Of a stretch of DNA of 64,000 nucleotides, positions 22,593 to 34,937 are shown in pieces. The translations under genes were made by a program, and so were the position numbers. This DNA is from Schistocerca nitens. Its lineage: Eukaryota > Arthropoda > Insecta > Orthoptera > Acrididae. Numbering within the stretch: position 1 is the first letter of the stretch; each line of letters opens with the position of its first letter. The DNA lies in NCBI RefSeq assembly GCF_023898315.1, contig NC_064615.1, forward strand, positions 1,185,149,413-1,185,213,412, in the 5' to 3' direction. Under the pieces are notes generated by a model. It was not told the DNA's origin. It did not search any database and was given only the letters and a program-made list of their open reading frames with translations.

Positions 22593-25500
22593 ATTGCCGC
22601 TCTGTGTTACTAACAGAAACTATAATGTTTAACATCATCATGCAATTTTGACACTGCAGCTGCTAGGGAGCTAGTGTTTGCAAAAATTAAAAGAAACTGG
22701 GAAGTCACATAAAGTGTTCCGGACAATTCTGATATGTGACAAAACCGAGTGATGGACCATTGGACACCTTTTAATGTGCCACTTACATGCAGCTACCATT
22801 GTTAGCAAAGTGCTTATCACAGAGTGTGAACATGCCTCGTTTTCCTTTCAGTACTTCCTCTAAGGAGGACAAGCAGGTTGCTAGCTTGTTGATGTACAGA
22901 ATATATAATAATAAATCAATTTTTAAATATACAGCAGTATATTTACAGTGTGAAGCTGATATTTTTATAGATCGGTACTTCAGTACCTTTGCCGGTGATA
23001 TATCGATACTTTTTTCGGTATACTGATGGCCGATAATGATATTTTTTTAAATACCGATATATTGGGTTCACGATATTTTTAAAAAATATCAACAGTCCTG
23101 GTATAGTGGTGGTATCTAATGGGCATTCCTATTAAAACAGCAGCATTTTTATTTACGTGAAGTTCGTGAATGGTCACTTTTTGGCTTATCAGTTGAGTAT
23201 AATTAATTGTGTGGTGGAATGAAATCCAATAATTCATCATTTTAAAAACCTCAGGAGCAAAATCGAGACTTATCTATGAGCAGATACAAATATAACAGCT
23301 CACGTACTCCATCTTCATTGTGATAGTATATAATTGTTTTTATGTCTCAATAATCGTTACAGATTGTTAGTATTTCTGTTGCTAGTGTATAATTTTGTAT
23401 CCTTTAAACATTGAGTAATTTTATCAGAAACAGTACCTACATATGGCCATACAAAAACTTTTTTTGGTTGTTATTCTTTTGTGTCTCTGATTAAAGATAT
23501 TTTATCTACAAGATTGATGTGTTCTTGATTGGTTTTCTTTTTGCATAATGTGTCCTCTAAGCTTTTAGGTTAACTTGGTATTTATAGTCAGGATTCAGAG
23601 AAGATCTAGTTCTTTTTCAATTTTTTCTTTTTCCAGTGATAAGTTGATCGGTCAGTGTATCACAGAATGAAAACAACATTTCGTCGATCATTCCACAATA
23701 TGGGAGTAGCTCGGGAGGATCTTTGGTAAAGAAGAATCTAATTTTTCTATGGCAGGAGGTGGCTATAGAGAATGTGTGGCTGACCTTAGCAGCTGTCTCT
23801 TTGTACGAACACGGATCCACAGTGTTTGTGGCTACAGCACCTAATGCTACGTTTGGTCCACCAGATACCTCACATTGGGTGAGCAAGTGGTTGGTACTCA
23901 CTGGGTCCCCAGCTGGTACTGCTGTTGTTGTTGTTTACCCTTCCTCATGCCAGGTCCTCTCTTCTATTCTCATCTTCTCTGCTAGTTACTGCTTATTCAT
24001 TTCTGATGCTGCAACAGACTCTTTTGACTCTCTTTATGCGAGAATGTCTTTTCTTTCTTTTCTTGTTCAGACTTCTGAAGTTCTTCCTCCATTTTGGCAA
24101 TCAAGGTCTTCTTTTTTGCCTCTCTTCCTGACTACTGCGGGTTCCCGAATGGTTGCTCACAGGTTTCATGCACGGTGGGTGAGTAACGTGTAGCTCCCAG
24201 CGTGTGGGTTGGCAGGTAGGGCTGGTGCGTACCACCGATAAAGTCCAGGCTGAGGGAGGTGTATTTGCCTGAGCTGTTGGTATCTTCCCAATCACTAGTT
24301 GATTCTTCTGTCTGGAGTTCGGGAGATGTGACACAGAGGCGTCCTCACACAGTATGCAGTACAGCATATCATGTTGTATTACGAGATAAGAGTTTCCTAT
24401 TCGCAAGAGTTTTTATTGTCTCTGTAGTAGTGATCATTTGCGCCCAATGCATATTATGCTTGCTGCTGCCAGTCTTTCATTCATTATCAATTCTCTTGCA
24501 AACAAATGAAATATTGAGATATTGTATCGCTCACGATAAATATTGTAGGTGTGTCGAATTGGACTGAGAGATTACTATCGTTATTATTCAGAACTTACAT
24601 TTTGATTTCTGGATTACAATTGGAGATGCAAAGAAATGTCTATACTGGCTTATGGTGAGACTTAACCCTGTACTATAGTTTCAGCATAGTTATTTTCAGA
24701 TTGGAAGATTAACTGTTTTTCATTGCACAATAAAAAATCTGTGTGGCACAGCTTGTATTTGCAGCTAACGGTGTGGCAATATTGATAGTCACTGTCGGTT
24801 GCAAGTTTAATCGCCTTTCTCCTACAAACTATTTCAAAATTTTATCCGTGCCAACCGTTACCTGCACAATCGAGTGAGCATTGCTTCATGCTGTACAATA
24901 TACCAACCACTTAAAGTAATATCATTTAATTTAAGAATAGAGAAGTATTTTGTAACAGAATGTGTTTCTCATTGTTTTCGTCATGCTTGAGGAATGCTCA
25001 GAAATGAGGTGCAATGACAGTGTAAAATACTTCTCATCACTCTCCAGCAGTAGTTGTTAACTATAACTGGGGCACAAAAAGTTTGTTTACGAAAATGGAT
25101 ATGTGTAAAATTGCTAGGTAAGCTCTATTGAAATCCATGTTTTCTCCCTTGTCCAAATACTAGCTTCGTCATTCTGTCTGTAGCACACGCAAATGGAAAC
25201 TTCAGTATCAGTGAAGACCATAAAAGGCTAAATGGGAGGTTCCATGTTCAGTCAGTATGGGCATCAACAAAACTTCCATTACAAATAGTTCACTATTTCT
25301 ATTCAGTAACAAAATGTTTAGAATACACGAAATACCAGAAACTAAGAAAGTACTAAATCGTGTGCTGTAAGTAGTACAGTCTCTCTTAGAGACAAAGTCA
25401 AAAAATCATTTATTTACTGCAATATTACTGCTAAATGCTTTTACATCATCTGTCAGACAAGCTCACTTCTGAATGGAGAGCACTCGTGTATATATATATA

Positions 25501-26748
25501 CACATTACACTGAACATTACAGAACGTAGTGCTGTTTAATTAATTAGAAAGACTTTGGAATAATAAAGATAAAAGAAAAATGTATGCAGAAAGCAGGATG
25601 TGGACTGGCAACCTTTCATATAAACTTGTCTCTATCGCCGTCTGGCAGTTACAGCACTATCGATGCTATGCCGTGACTGAAAAATGTACCTGGCTTTGAA
25701 ATATTGAATAAACTTTCAAAGCTTTGAAAGGAATCTTTTATTGGCGAAAGCCAAAGACTAACACGGACTCTCTGATTCATAGGAATTGCTCCGCCATAAA
25801 ATTTGTTAGATTTTTAAAATCAGGTGACATACAAGTGACTATGGCTTTGCATTAGTAAGCTTATATTATTAACTATTAATAATGCAGCACAACACATAAT
25901 TCATCCTCTGCTGGATGTATCGCAGTACACAATGTGAAAACATATCGTGAAATGTTTGTGACCAGCTTCACTGTTTAGTATAATACGAACACAGAATCAT
26001 AAATATTTGGACTAGTATAGATATGGATGTGAACAATGAACACTTAAGTTGCAAACATGTTGTCTCAGTCCTAAACAATGTTACAAACAGAAACGTGTTT
26101 TTAAACTTTGTGTCAACACGATAGACTTGGCAACTTTCTAAAGCTGACTGTAGGCACTGCTCCTTATTGGTGACTTTGGACAAACAGTTTCACAGCAGTG
26201 ACAATCAGATAGAGTACCTTACAAAAACCACTCTCACTGTCACTGAATGTTCCATGACGAATCCCAGACACAGTTTTGTGCGAAGAGGTGCCGTGTCTTT
26301 CAACCCATTTTCAAAGAGGATAACTTTGAGCCTTTTAAACAAATTCGTGTGACTAGATGTCAAATTTATAAAGATAGCAAAAAGGCATCTGGGTTATTTT
26401 TTGTTGATTCTTTTAAATATTTAACTCCTCCTGCTTTTTGGTATAGTCTTTGTCACGTTACTGACGGAAAGATCCCTCTTACAATGTCCCCTCTGACCAT
26501 CGCAAACACGGGAATAGTGGGTTGTGTCGCTATCTCGAACTCCTCGGACAGGCACTGTGCAGAGATCTTAAGTTCTGCTCTTTACCATTCCGCCTACCTA
26601 TCTCACAAATGCTGCAGTGCTGTGTTTACTGTGATGGAGATAGAATGTGCCCTTTCATCGTCACGAACCTGCTCCATGATGCTCCAGATGTTGTGGATCC
26701 TATCTTCCGATGGCGAGCATGTTCTCCTCTGTACAAATAGTTATATGT
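22593..26748. other. Intronic sequence, no feature recognised
   Basis: AT-rich, with open frames at 23723-24193 (+) and 26247-26906 (+) that lack family motifs. The last part of the second frame runs into the TIR element, so it is not a conserved gene end. Confidence 0.5.
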
Positions 26749-28615
26749 CAGGGTGTATACGACCCGGGACAGCTGGGAGATCCGGGAAAAACCCGAGAAT
26801 TTTTTCATCCGGGAGAAAACCGGGAAAAACCCGGGAGTTTTTTAGAATTCTGGGAATTTTTCATTGTTTTTGTTTCGAGTTAAATTTTTCTAATTTTAAC
26901 TTGTAAGAACCGATACTCTAACAAAGGGTATTACTGCATCCCGCTACTGCAGAATAATACTGCCGCAATAAAACATGAACGAGAGAAAAACAAAAATAAA
27001 ACTTAAACTGCAAAAGGAAATGTGCCATCTACAGCAACAAAACACAGTGCTCATACAAAAACGTCTGCCAACACCAAAACGTATCAAAGGCGTTAGGAAG
27101 AATATGCAATGCTTTGTAACAACAAATTGCCTCCGATGAGCGTGACGTCACAACTGTTTACATTAGATTCGTTTTAGCAGTTACGAGCGGGATCATGTGC
27201 ATGCACAGTTGAGTAGTACCTTCTCCCGCGTCTGGCTACAGAAATGTGTAAGCAGTCACTGCAAGCAGCTAGATGCTACCGGGAAAAATTTTACTGGAGC
27301 ACCCAAGCTGCCAGATTCGTACATGCGCAGCAGGCCCAGATCTGGGAGGAGGGGGGGTGGGGGCATATCCATATTCTTGAGGGAACCAACCGCGTTTCAC
27401 AAAGCGCCTAGCATCTAGCGCACATTATTCTATTGAATATTCATATGACTTTGAAACGGTTTTTGAACATTTTTGAACACATTCTAAGTTGATTTCTGAA
27501 TGGATTGTAAGTTGATTTGTGAATGCATGCATAGTGTACATAATGTCTCTGTCAGGGGAATCCTTGTCGTTTGTAGAAACAAACTTTCCTACAGACAAAA
27601 GGGGCTATACGAGCTGAGCAGAGTAAGGCCGAAATGATGAATGCCAACCGCTGTCTGATTGTGTAGTTGACTGGGTTTGCGAATGATGAGTGTTGTTATA
27701 ATTACTAGCAAAATCCATAGATTCAGACTACCGGAGTGGAAATAAACGAATAACAAGTAAGAAAGATTACGTATTACCTTCTCGGTGTATCCAAGAAAAT
27801 GAAATTTTGACACAAAATTTTGGCCAGATCACAATACTAGTAAGGGTCAATTGTACAGTCCGCGGCTAGCAGCCGGTTTAAATTGTATTCTGGAAGTAGC
27901 GCGGAAAATGCATTGTACGAACATGTAATAACGCGTAACGGAGGCATAATCGCGGGATACCAGTGATTCTGGCAGAGTTAGTGAAGTTAACCGGCGAATA
28001 AGCTTTGACATTAGCAGGAATAGTTACGGAATTAGTGGTAACAAGACTGTTTGTTAGAACGAGGAAGGAGAAGAAACGGGGACATCACACAAATTATGAA
28101 ACAATATTACGATTCCAAGTTTGTATAAAAATTTTGTACTACTTTTCGATATCATGCCTGAGAAACTGGAGCGTATGAATGAAGTGTGAAACTATTTCCT
28201 AACGTAAAGCTTTTTGCTTTTAGTAGACCTAACAGACATTTGATATTGGTACTTTGTGAATTATATTCTGTCGTTATAAAAATGACCGTTTGTGTGAAAA
28301 CAGTCCTGTTTATTTGGTGTGTGTTACAATTGTTGCAGTATTAGAAAGGCCTATTTTGTTTTAGCTAGCAGACAGTGACAAAATAGGTGTAATCAGCTCG
28401 GGAAACCACACCAGTCTTGGGTCCTATTTGTATTAACAGCTTTTTCAGTATTAAACGATGACATTTCGATTTGATGAACTTTGATGAGGTAATAGATTCT
28501 TTCGCAGAAGGGAAAGCAAGCCATGTAAAGCTTTAGCAAGATCAGAGAAAAAAATTCAAGGAGCTAAGAACTGAAGAAATGTGTATTGTCTTGCTTGTCT
28601 CATGTCTTCACTGGT

Positions 28616-31534
28616 TTTGTTGTTGTTGTGGTCTTCAGTCCTGAGACTGGTTTGATGCAGCTCTCCATGCTACTCTATCCTGTGCAAGCTTCTTCATCTC
28701 CCAGTACCTACTGCAACCTACATCCTTCTGAATCTGCTTAGTGTATTGATCTCGTGGGCTCCCTCTACGATTTTTACCCTCCACGCTGCCCTCCAATGCT
28801 AAATTTGTGATCCCTTGATGCCTCAAAACATGTCCTACCAACCGATCCCTTCTTCTAGTCAAGTTGTGCCACAAACTTCTCTTCTCCCCAATCCTATTCA
28901 ATACCTCCTCATTAGTTACGTGATCTACCCACCTTATCTTCAGCATTCTTCTGTAGCACCACATTTCGAAAGCTTCTATTCTCTTCTTGTCCAAACTGGT
29001 TATCGTCCATGTTTCACTTCCATACATGGCTACACTCCATACAAATACTTTCAGAAACGACTTCCTGACACTTAAATCTATACTCGATGTTAACAAATTT
29101 CTCTTCTTCAGAAACGATTTCCTTGCCATTGCCAGTCTACATTTTATATCCTCTCTACTTCGACCATCATCAGTTATTTTACTCCCTAAATAGCAAAACT
29201 CCTTTACTACTTTAAGTGTCTCATTTCCTAATCTAATCCCCTCAGCCTCACCCGATTTAATTTGACTACATTCCATTATCCTCGTTTTGCTTTTGTTGAT
29301 GTTCATCTTATATCCTCCTTTCAAGACACTGTCCATTCCGTTCAACTGCTCTTCCAAGTCCTTTGCTGTCTCTGACAGAATTACAATGTCATCGGCGAAC
29401 CTCAAAGTTTTTACTTCTTCTCCATGAATTTTAATACCTACTCCGAATTTTTCTTTTGTTTCCTTTACTGCTTGCTCAATATACAGATTGAATAACATCG
29501 GGGAGAGGCTACAACCCTGTCTCACTCCTTTGCCAACCACTGCTTCCCTTTCATGCCCCTCGACTCTTATAACTGCCATCTGGTTTCTGTACAAATTGTA
29601 AATAGCCTTTTGCTCCCTGTATTTTACCCCTACCACCTTCAGAATTTGAAAGAGAGTATTCCAGTTAACATTGTCAAAAGCTTTCTCTAAGTCTACAAAT
29701 GCTAGAAACGTAGGTTTGCCTTTTCTTAATCTTTCTTCTAAGATAAGTCGTAAGGTTAGTATTGCCTCACGTGTTCCAACATTTCTACGGAATCCAAACT
29801 GATCTTCCCCGAGGTCCGCTTCTACCAGTTTTTCCATTCGTCTGAAAAGAATTCGCGTTAGTATTTTGCAGCTGTGACTTATTAAACTGATAGTTCGGTA
29901 ATTTTCACATCTGTCAACACCTGCTTTCTTTGGGATTGGAATTATTATATTCTTCTTGAAGTCTGTGGGTATTTCGCCTGTCTCATACATCTTGCTCACC
30001 AGATGGTAGAGTTTTGTCATCACTGGCTCTCCCAAGGCCATCAGTAGTTCTAATGGAATGTTGTCCACTCCCGGGACCTTGTTTCGACTCAGGTCTTTCA
30101 GTGCTCTGTCAAACTCTTCACGCAGTATCTTATTTCCCATTTCATCTTCATCTACATCCTCTTTCATTTCCATAATACTGTCCTCAAGTACATTGCCCTT
30201 GTATAAACTCTCTATAGACTCCTTCCACCTTTCTGCCTTCCCTTCTTTGCTTAGAACTGGGTTGCCATCTGAGCTCTTGATATTCATACAAGTGGTTCTC
30301 TTCTCTCCAAAGGTCTCTTTAATTTTCCTGTAGGCAGTATCTATCTTACCCCTAGTGAGACAAGCCTCTACATCCTTACATTTGTCCTCTAGCCATCCCT
30401 GCTTAGCCATTTTGCACTTCCTGTCGATCTCATTTTTGAGACGTTTGTATTCCTTTTTGCCTGCTTCATTTACTGCATTTTTATATTTTTTCCTTTCATC
30501 AATTAAATTCAATATTTCTTCTGTTACCCAAGGATTTCTATTAGCCCTCGTCTTTTTACCTACTTGATCCTCTGCTGCCTTCACTACTTCATCCCTCAGA
30601 GCTACCCATTCTTCTTCTACTGTATTTCTTTCCCCCATTCCTGTCAATTGTTCCCTTATGCTCTCCCTGAAACTCTCTACAACCTCTGGTTCTTTCAGTT
30701 TATCCAGGTCCCATCTCCTTAAATTCCCACCTTTTTGCAGTTTCTTCAGTTTCAATCTGCAGTTCATAACCAATAGATTGTGGTCAGAATCCACATCTGC
30801 CCCTGGAAATGTCTTACAATTTAAAACCTGGTTCCTAAATCTCTGTCTTACCATTATATAATCTATCTGATACCTATTAGTATCTCCAGGATTCTTCCAG
30901 GTATACAACCTTCTTTTATGATTCTTGAACCAAGTGTTAGCTATGATTAAGTTATGCTCTGTGTAAAATTCTACAAGGCGGCTTCCTCTTTCATTTCTTC
31001 CCCCCAATCCATATTCACCTACTATGTTTCCTTCTCTCCCTTTTCCTACTGACGAATTCCAGTCACCCATGACTATTAAATTTTCGTCTCCCTTCACTAC
31101 CTGAATAATTTCTTTTATCTCGTCATACATTTCATCAATTTCTTCATCATCTGCAGAGCTAGTTGGCATATAAACTTGTACTACTGTAGTAGGCATGGGC
31201 TTTGTGTCTATCTTGGCCACAATAATGCGTTCACTATGCTGTTTGTAGTAGCTAACCCACACTCCTATTTTTTTATTCATTATTAAACCTACTCCTGCAT
31301 TACCCCTATTTGATTTTGTATTTATAACCCTATAATCACCTGACCAAAAGTCTTGTTCCTCCTGCCACCGAACTTCACTAATTCCCACTATATCTAACTT
31401 TAACCTATCCATTTCCCTTTTTAAATTTTCCAACCTACCTGCCCGATTAAGGGATCTGACATTCCACGCTCCGATCCGTAGAACGCCAGTTTTCTTTCTC
31501 CTGATAACTGGTTTTATGTAATCTATATTTAATC
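28616..31534 (-). mobile_element. RTE-type LINE, uninterrupted endonuclease/RT frame, 5'-truncated
   Basis: A minus-strand LINE whose 3' end lies at about 28616 (a TTGTTGTTGTTG-type tail seen from the + strand) and whose 5' end abuts a second, oppositely oriented copy at about 31534. The single frame with endonuclease followed by RT, no RNase H and a short simple tail fit RTE-like elements. It carries no inactivating lesion I can see, apart from the missing 5' end. Confidence 0.85.
28635..31433 (-). CDS. RTE-type endonuclease-reverse transcriptase, 932+ aa, intact
   Basis: Residues about 1-225 form the endonuclease: ISEVRW (catalytic Glu, near 20), VMGDWNSSVG (near 122-130), YQIDYIMV (near 188) and DVDSDHNL (near 213-220). 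The RT spans about 440-780: VDLEKAFDNVNW, KGVRQGCSLSPMLFNLYI and LRFADDIVIL (catalytic FADD near 689-692). The C-terminus has GHVLRHQ and ends SNQSQD. The first counted codon is TTG, not a true start: the frame stays open upstream to about 31534 and includes IGAWNVRSLNRAG, the normal first endonuclease block. The natural ATG is cut off at the junction. All catalytic motifs are present, so the enzyme could work if expressed. Confidence 0.85.
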   Translation of the reverse strand: MENLKREMDRLKLDIVGISEVRWQEEQDFWSGDYRVINTKSNRGNAGVGLIMNKKIGVWVSYYKQHSERIIVAKIDTKPMPTTVVQVYMPTSSADDEEIDEMYDEIKEIIQVVKGDENLIVMGDWNSSVGKGREGNIVGEYGLGGRNERGSRLVEFYTEHNLIIANTWFKNHKRRLYTWKNPGDTNRYQIDYIMVRQRFRNQVLNCKTFPGADVDSDHNLLVMNCRLKLKKLQKGGNLRRWDLDKLKEPEVVESFRESIREQLTGMGERNTVEEEWVALRDEVVKAAEDQVGKKTRANRNPWVTEEILNLIDERKKYKNAVNEAGKKEYKRLKNEIDRKCKMAKQGWLEDKCKDVEACLTRGKIDTAYRKIKETFGEKRTTCMNIKSSDGNPVLSKEGKAERWKESIESLYKGNVLEDSIMEMKEDVDEDEMGNKILREEFDRALKDLSRNKVPGVDNIPLELLMALGEPVMTKLYHLVSKMYETGEIPTDFKKNIIIPIPKKAGVDRCENYRTISLISHSCKILTRILFRRMEKLVEADLGEDQFGFRRNVGTREAILTLRLILEERLRKGKPTFLAFVDLEKAFDNVNWNTLFQILKVVGVKYREQKAIYNLYRNQMAVIRVEGHEREAVVGKGVRQGCSLSPMLFNLYIEQAVKETKEKFGVGIKIHGEEVKTLRFADDIVILSETAKDLEEQLNGMDSVLKGGYKMNINKSKTRIMECSQIKSGEAEGIRLGNETLKVVKEFCYLGSKITDDGRSREDIKCRLAMARKSFLKKRNLLTSSIDLSVRKSFLKVFVWSVAMYGSETWTITSLDKKRIEAFEMWCYRRMLKIRWVDHVTNEEVLNRIGEKRSLWHNLTRRRDRLVGHVLRHQGITNLALEGSVEGKNRRGSPRDQYTKQIQKDVGCSRYWEMKKLAQDRVAWRAASNQSQD

Positions 31535-33055
31535 TTGCATGAATATCAAGAGCTCAGATGAAAACCCAGTTCTAAGCAAAGAAGGGAAAGCAGAAAGGTG
31601 GAAGGAGTATATAGAGGGTCTATACAGGGGCGATGTACGTGAGGACAATATTATGGAAATGTAAGAGGATGAAGATGAAATGGGAGATACGATACTGCGT
31701 GAAGAGTTTGACAGAGTGCTGAAAGACCTCAGTCGAAACAAGGCCCCGGGGGTAGACAACATTCCATTAGTACTACTGACGGCCTTGGGAGAGCCAGTCA
31801 TGACAAAACTCTACCATCTGGTGAGCAAGATGTATGAGACAGGCGAAATACCTTCAAACTTCAAGAAGAATATAATAATTCCAATCCCAAAGAAAGGTGT
31901 TGACAGATGTGAAAATTACCGAATTATCAGTTTAATAAGTCACAGCTGCAAAATAATAATGCGAATTCTTTGTAGATGAATAGAAAAACTGGTAGAAGTC
32001 AACCTCAGGGAAGATCAGTTTGGATTCCGTAGAAATATTGGAAAACGTGAGGCAATACTGACCTTACGACTTACCTTGGAAGAAATATTAAGGAAAGGCA
32101 AACCTATGTTTCTAGCATTTGTAGACTTAGAGAAAGATTTTGACAATGTTGACCGGAATACTCTCTTTCAAATTCTAAAGGTGGCAGGGGTAAAATACAG
32201 GGAGCGAAAGGCTATTTACAATTTGTACAGAAACCTGATGGCAGTTATAAGAGTTGAGGGACATGAAAGGGAAGTGGTGGTTGGGAAGGAAGTGAGACAG
32301 GGTTGTAGCCTCTCCCCGATGTTATTCAATCTGTATATTGAGCAAGCAGTAAAGGAAACAAAAGAAAAATTCGGAATAGGTATTAAAATCCATGGAAAAG
32401 AAATAAACTCTTTGAGGTTGTAATTCTGTCAGAGACAGCAAAGGACTTGGAAGAGCAGTTGAATGGAATGGACAGTGTCCTGAAAGGAGGATATAAGATG
32501 AACATCAACAAAAGCAAAACGAGGATAATGGAATGTAGTTGAATTAAGTTGGGTGATGCTGAGGGAATTAGATTAGGAAATGAGGCGCTTAAAGTAGTAA
32601 ATGAGTTTTGCTATTTGGGGAGCAAAATAACTGATGACGGTCGAAGTAGAGAGGATATAAAATGTAGACTGGCAAAGGCAAGGAAAGCGTTTCTGAAGAA
32701 TAGGAATTTGTTAACATCGAGTATAGATTTAAGTGTCAGGAAGTCGTTTCTGAAAGTATTTGTATGGAGTGTAGCCATGTATGGGAGTGAAACATGGACG
32801 ATAAATAGTTTGGACGGGAAGAGAATAGAAGCTTTTGAAATGTGGTGCTTCAGAAGAATGCTGATTAGATGGGTAGATCATGTAACTAATGAGGAGGTAT
32901 TGAATAGAATAGGGGAGAAGAGGAGTTTATGGCACAACTTGACAAGAAGAAGGGACCGGTTGGTAGGGCATGTTCTGAGGCATCAAGGGATCACAAATTT
33001 ACCATTGGAAGGCAGCGTGGAGGGTAAAAATCGTATAGGGAGACCAAGAGATGAA

Positions 33056-34398
33056 TACGAGGGCAGTTCAATAAGTAATGCAACACATTTTTTTTCTGAA
33101 ACAGGGGTTGTTTTATTCAGCATTGAAATACACCAGGTTATTCCCCAATCTTTTAGCTACACAACACTATTTTTCAACGTAATCTCCATTCAATGCTACG
33201 GCCTTACGCCACCTTGAAATGAGGGCCTGTATGCCTGCACGGTACCATTCCACTGGTCGATGTCGGAGCCAGCGTCGTACTGCATCAATAACTTCTTCAT
33301 CATCCGCGTAGTGCGTCCCATGGATTGCGTCCTTCATTGGGCCAAACATATGGAAATCAGATGGTGCGAGATCGGGGCTGTAGGGTGCATGAGGAAGAAC
33401 AGTCCACTGAAGTTTTGTGAGCTCCTCTCGGGTGCGAAGACTTGTGTGAGGTCTTGCGTTGTCATGAAGAAGGAGAAGTTCGTTCTGATTTTTGTGCCTA
33501 CGAACACGCTGAAGTCGTTTCTTCAATTTCTGAAGAGTAGCACAATACACTTCAGAGTTGATCGTTTGACCATGGGGAAGGACATCGAACAGAATAACCC
33601 CTTCAGCATCCCAGAAGACTGTAACCATGACTTTACCGGCTGAGGGTATGGCTTTAAACTTTTTCTTGGTAGGGGAGTGGGTGTGGCGCCACTCCATTGA
33701 TTGCCGTTTTGTTTCAGGTTCGAAGTGATGAACCCATGTTTCATCGCCTGTAACAATCTTTGACAAGAAATTGTCACCCTCAGCCACATGACGAGCAAGC
33801 AATTCCGCACAGATGGTTCTCCTTTGCTCTTTATTGTGTTCGGTTAGACAACGAGGGACCCAGCGGGAACAAACCTTTGAATATCCCAACTGGTGAACAA
33901 TTGTGACAGCACTACCAACAGAGATGTCAAGTTGAGCACTGAGTTGTTTGATGGTGATCCGTCGATCATCTCGAACGAGTGTGTTTGCACGCTCCGCCAT
34001 TGCAGGAGTCACAGCTGTGCACGGCCGGCCCGCACGCGGGAGATCAGACAGTCTTGCTTGACCTTGCGGCGATGATGACACGCTTTGTCCAACGACTCAC
34101 CGTGCTTTTGTCCACTGCCAGATCATCGTAGACATTCAGCAAGCGCCTATGAATATCTGAGATGCCCTGGTTTTCCGCCAAAAGAAACTCGATCACTGCC
34201 CGTTGTTTGCAACGCACATCCGTTACAGACGCCATTTTAACAGCTCCGTACAGCGCTGCCACCTGTCGGAAGTCAATGAAACTATACGAGACGAAGCGGG
34301 AATGTTTGAAAATATTCCACAAGAAATTTCCGGTTTTTTCAACGAAAATTGGCCGAGAAAAAAAAATGTGTTGCATTACTTATTGAACTGCCCTCGTA
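33056..34398 (-). mobile_element. Mariner inserted in RTE, exact ends
   Basis: Element 33058-34396, flanked by TA at 33056-33057 and 34397-34398. Ends are inverted repeats of CGAGGGCAGTTCAATAAGTA, continuing with ATGCAACACATTTTTT. At 1,339 bp it has the full length of a mariner. Confidence 0.95.
33167..34235 (-). pseudogene. Mariner transposase, one frameshift
   Basis: Starts at ATG 34235 (MASVTDVRCKQRAVIEFLLA). The frame runs through the first helix-turn-helix to VDKSTVSRWTKRV near 34090, then a single frame change near 34085 moves it to the frame that continues to the stop at 33167. Catalytic residues are all present: VTGDETW, LLLHDNARPHTS and SPDLAPSDFHMF, with 34 residues between the second and third Asp (DD34D). 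C-terminus reads VALNGDYVEK. Only the frame change separates it from an intact gene, so the insertion is fairly young. An identical-looking consensus should exist elsewhere in the genome. Confidence 0.9.
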
Positions 34399-34632
34399 CA
34401 TTAAGCAGATTCAGAAGGATGTAGGTTGCAGTAAGTACTGGGAGATGAAGCAGCTTGCACAGGATAGAGCAACATGGAGAGCTGCATCAAACCAGTCTCA
34501 GGACTGGAGACCACAACAACAACATATTTAATCTTGTGTCACACAAAGTAGCAAGTTGTTAGCTGATAGGGAATACCGAACGAAAGCGCTGGCAGGTCAA
34601 TAGACACACAAACAAACACACAAAATTCAAGC

Positions 34633-34659
34633 TTTCGCAACCAACGGTTGCCTCATCAG
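34633..34659 (-). ncRNA. Candidate hammerhead ribozyme core, Penelope-like end
   Basis: On the minus strand: CTGATGA, one G, a GCAACC/GGTTGC stem with a GTT loop, then GAAA. This is the conserved catalytic core and helix II of a hammerhead ribozyme. Penelope-like elements are known to carry hammerhead motifs near their ends. I cannot define helices I and III with certainty, so cleavage activity is unproven. Confidence 0.5.
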
Positions 34660-34937
34660 GAAAGAGGGAAGGAGAGGGAAAGACGAAAGGATGTGGGTTT
34701 TAAGGGAGATGGTAAGGAGTCATTCCAATCCCGGGAGCGGAAAGACTTACCTTGGGGGGAAAAAAGAACAAGTATACACTCGCGCGCACACACACACATA
34801 TCCATCCACACATATACAGACACTAGCAGACATATTTAAAGACAAAGAGTTTGGGCAGAGATGTCAGTCGAGGCGGAAGTGCAGAGGCAAAGATGTTGTT
34901 GAATGACAGGTGAGGTATGAGTGGCGGCAACTTGAAA

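Larger units (their letters stand above)
31554..34510 (+). pseudogene. RTE reverse transcriptase pseudogene
   Basis: RT segments are readable at 31680-31979, 32076-32423, 32549-33057 and 34399-34510. Lesions: a TAA-type break near 31661, a TGA at 31977-31979 where the sister copy has CGA (a CpG-type transition), a short deletion near 32418 that removes the catalytic FADD box, and a break near 32540. It lacks the endonuclease altogether because it is 5'-truncated. Confidence 0.85.
31533..34527 (+). mobile_element. Second RTE-type copy, head to head with the first, inactive
   Basis: Starts at a position equal to residue about 382 of the neighbouring copy (MNIKSSD) and runs through the RT to the same 3' end near 34527. 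It is interrupted by a mariner at 33058-34396; removing that insertion rejoins RDEY to KQIQKDVGCS exactly at the duplicated TA. Confidence 0.85.

Noticed and set aside
23723..24193. Open frame of 156 codons, hydrophobic in parts
   Set aside because: No family motif, no splice context, and the opposite strand is equally open.
26247..26906. Open frame of 219 codons on the + strand
   Set aside because: No recognisable domain, biased composition, and its last 50 codons lie in the terminal repeat of a transposon; probably chance.
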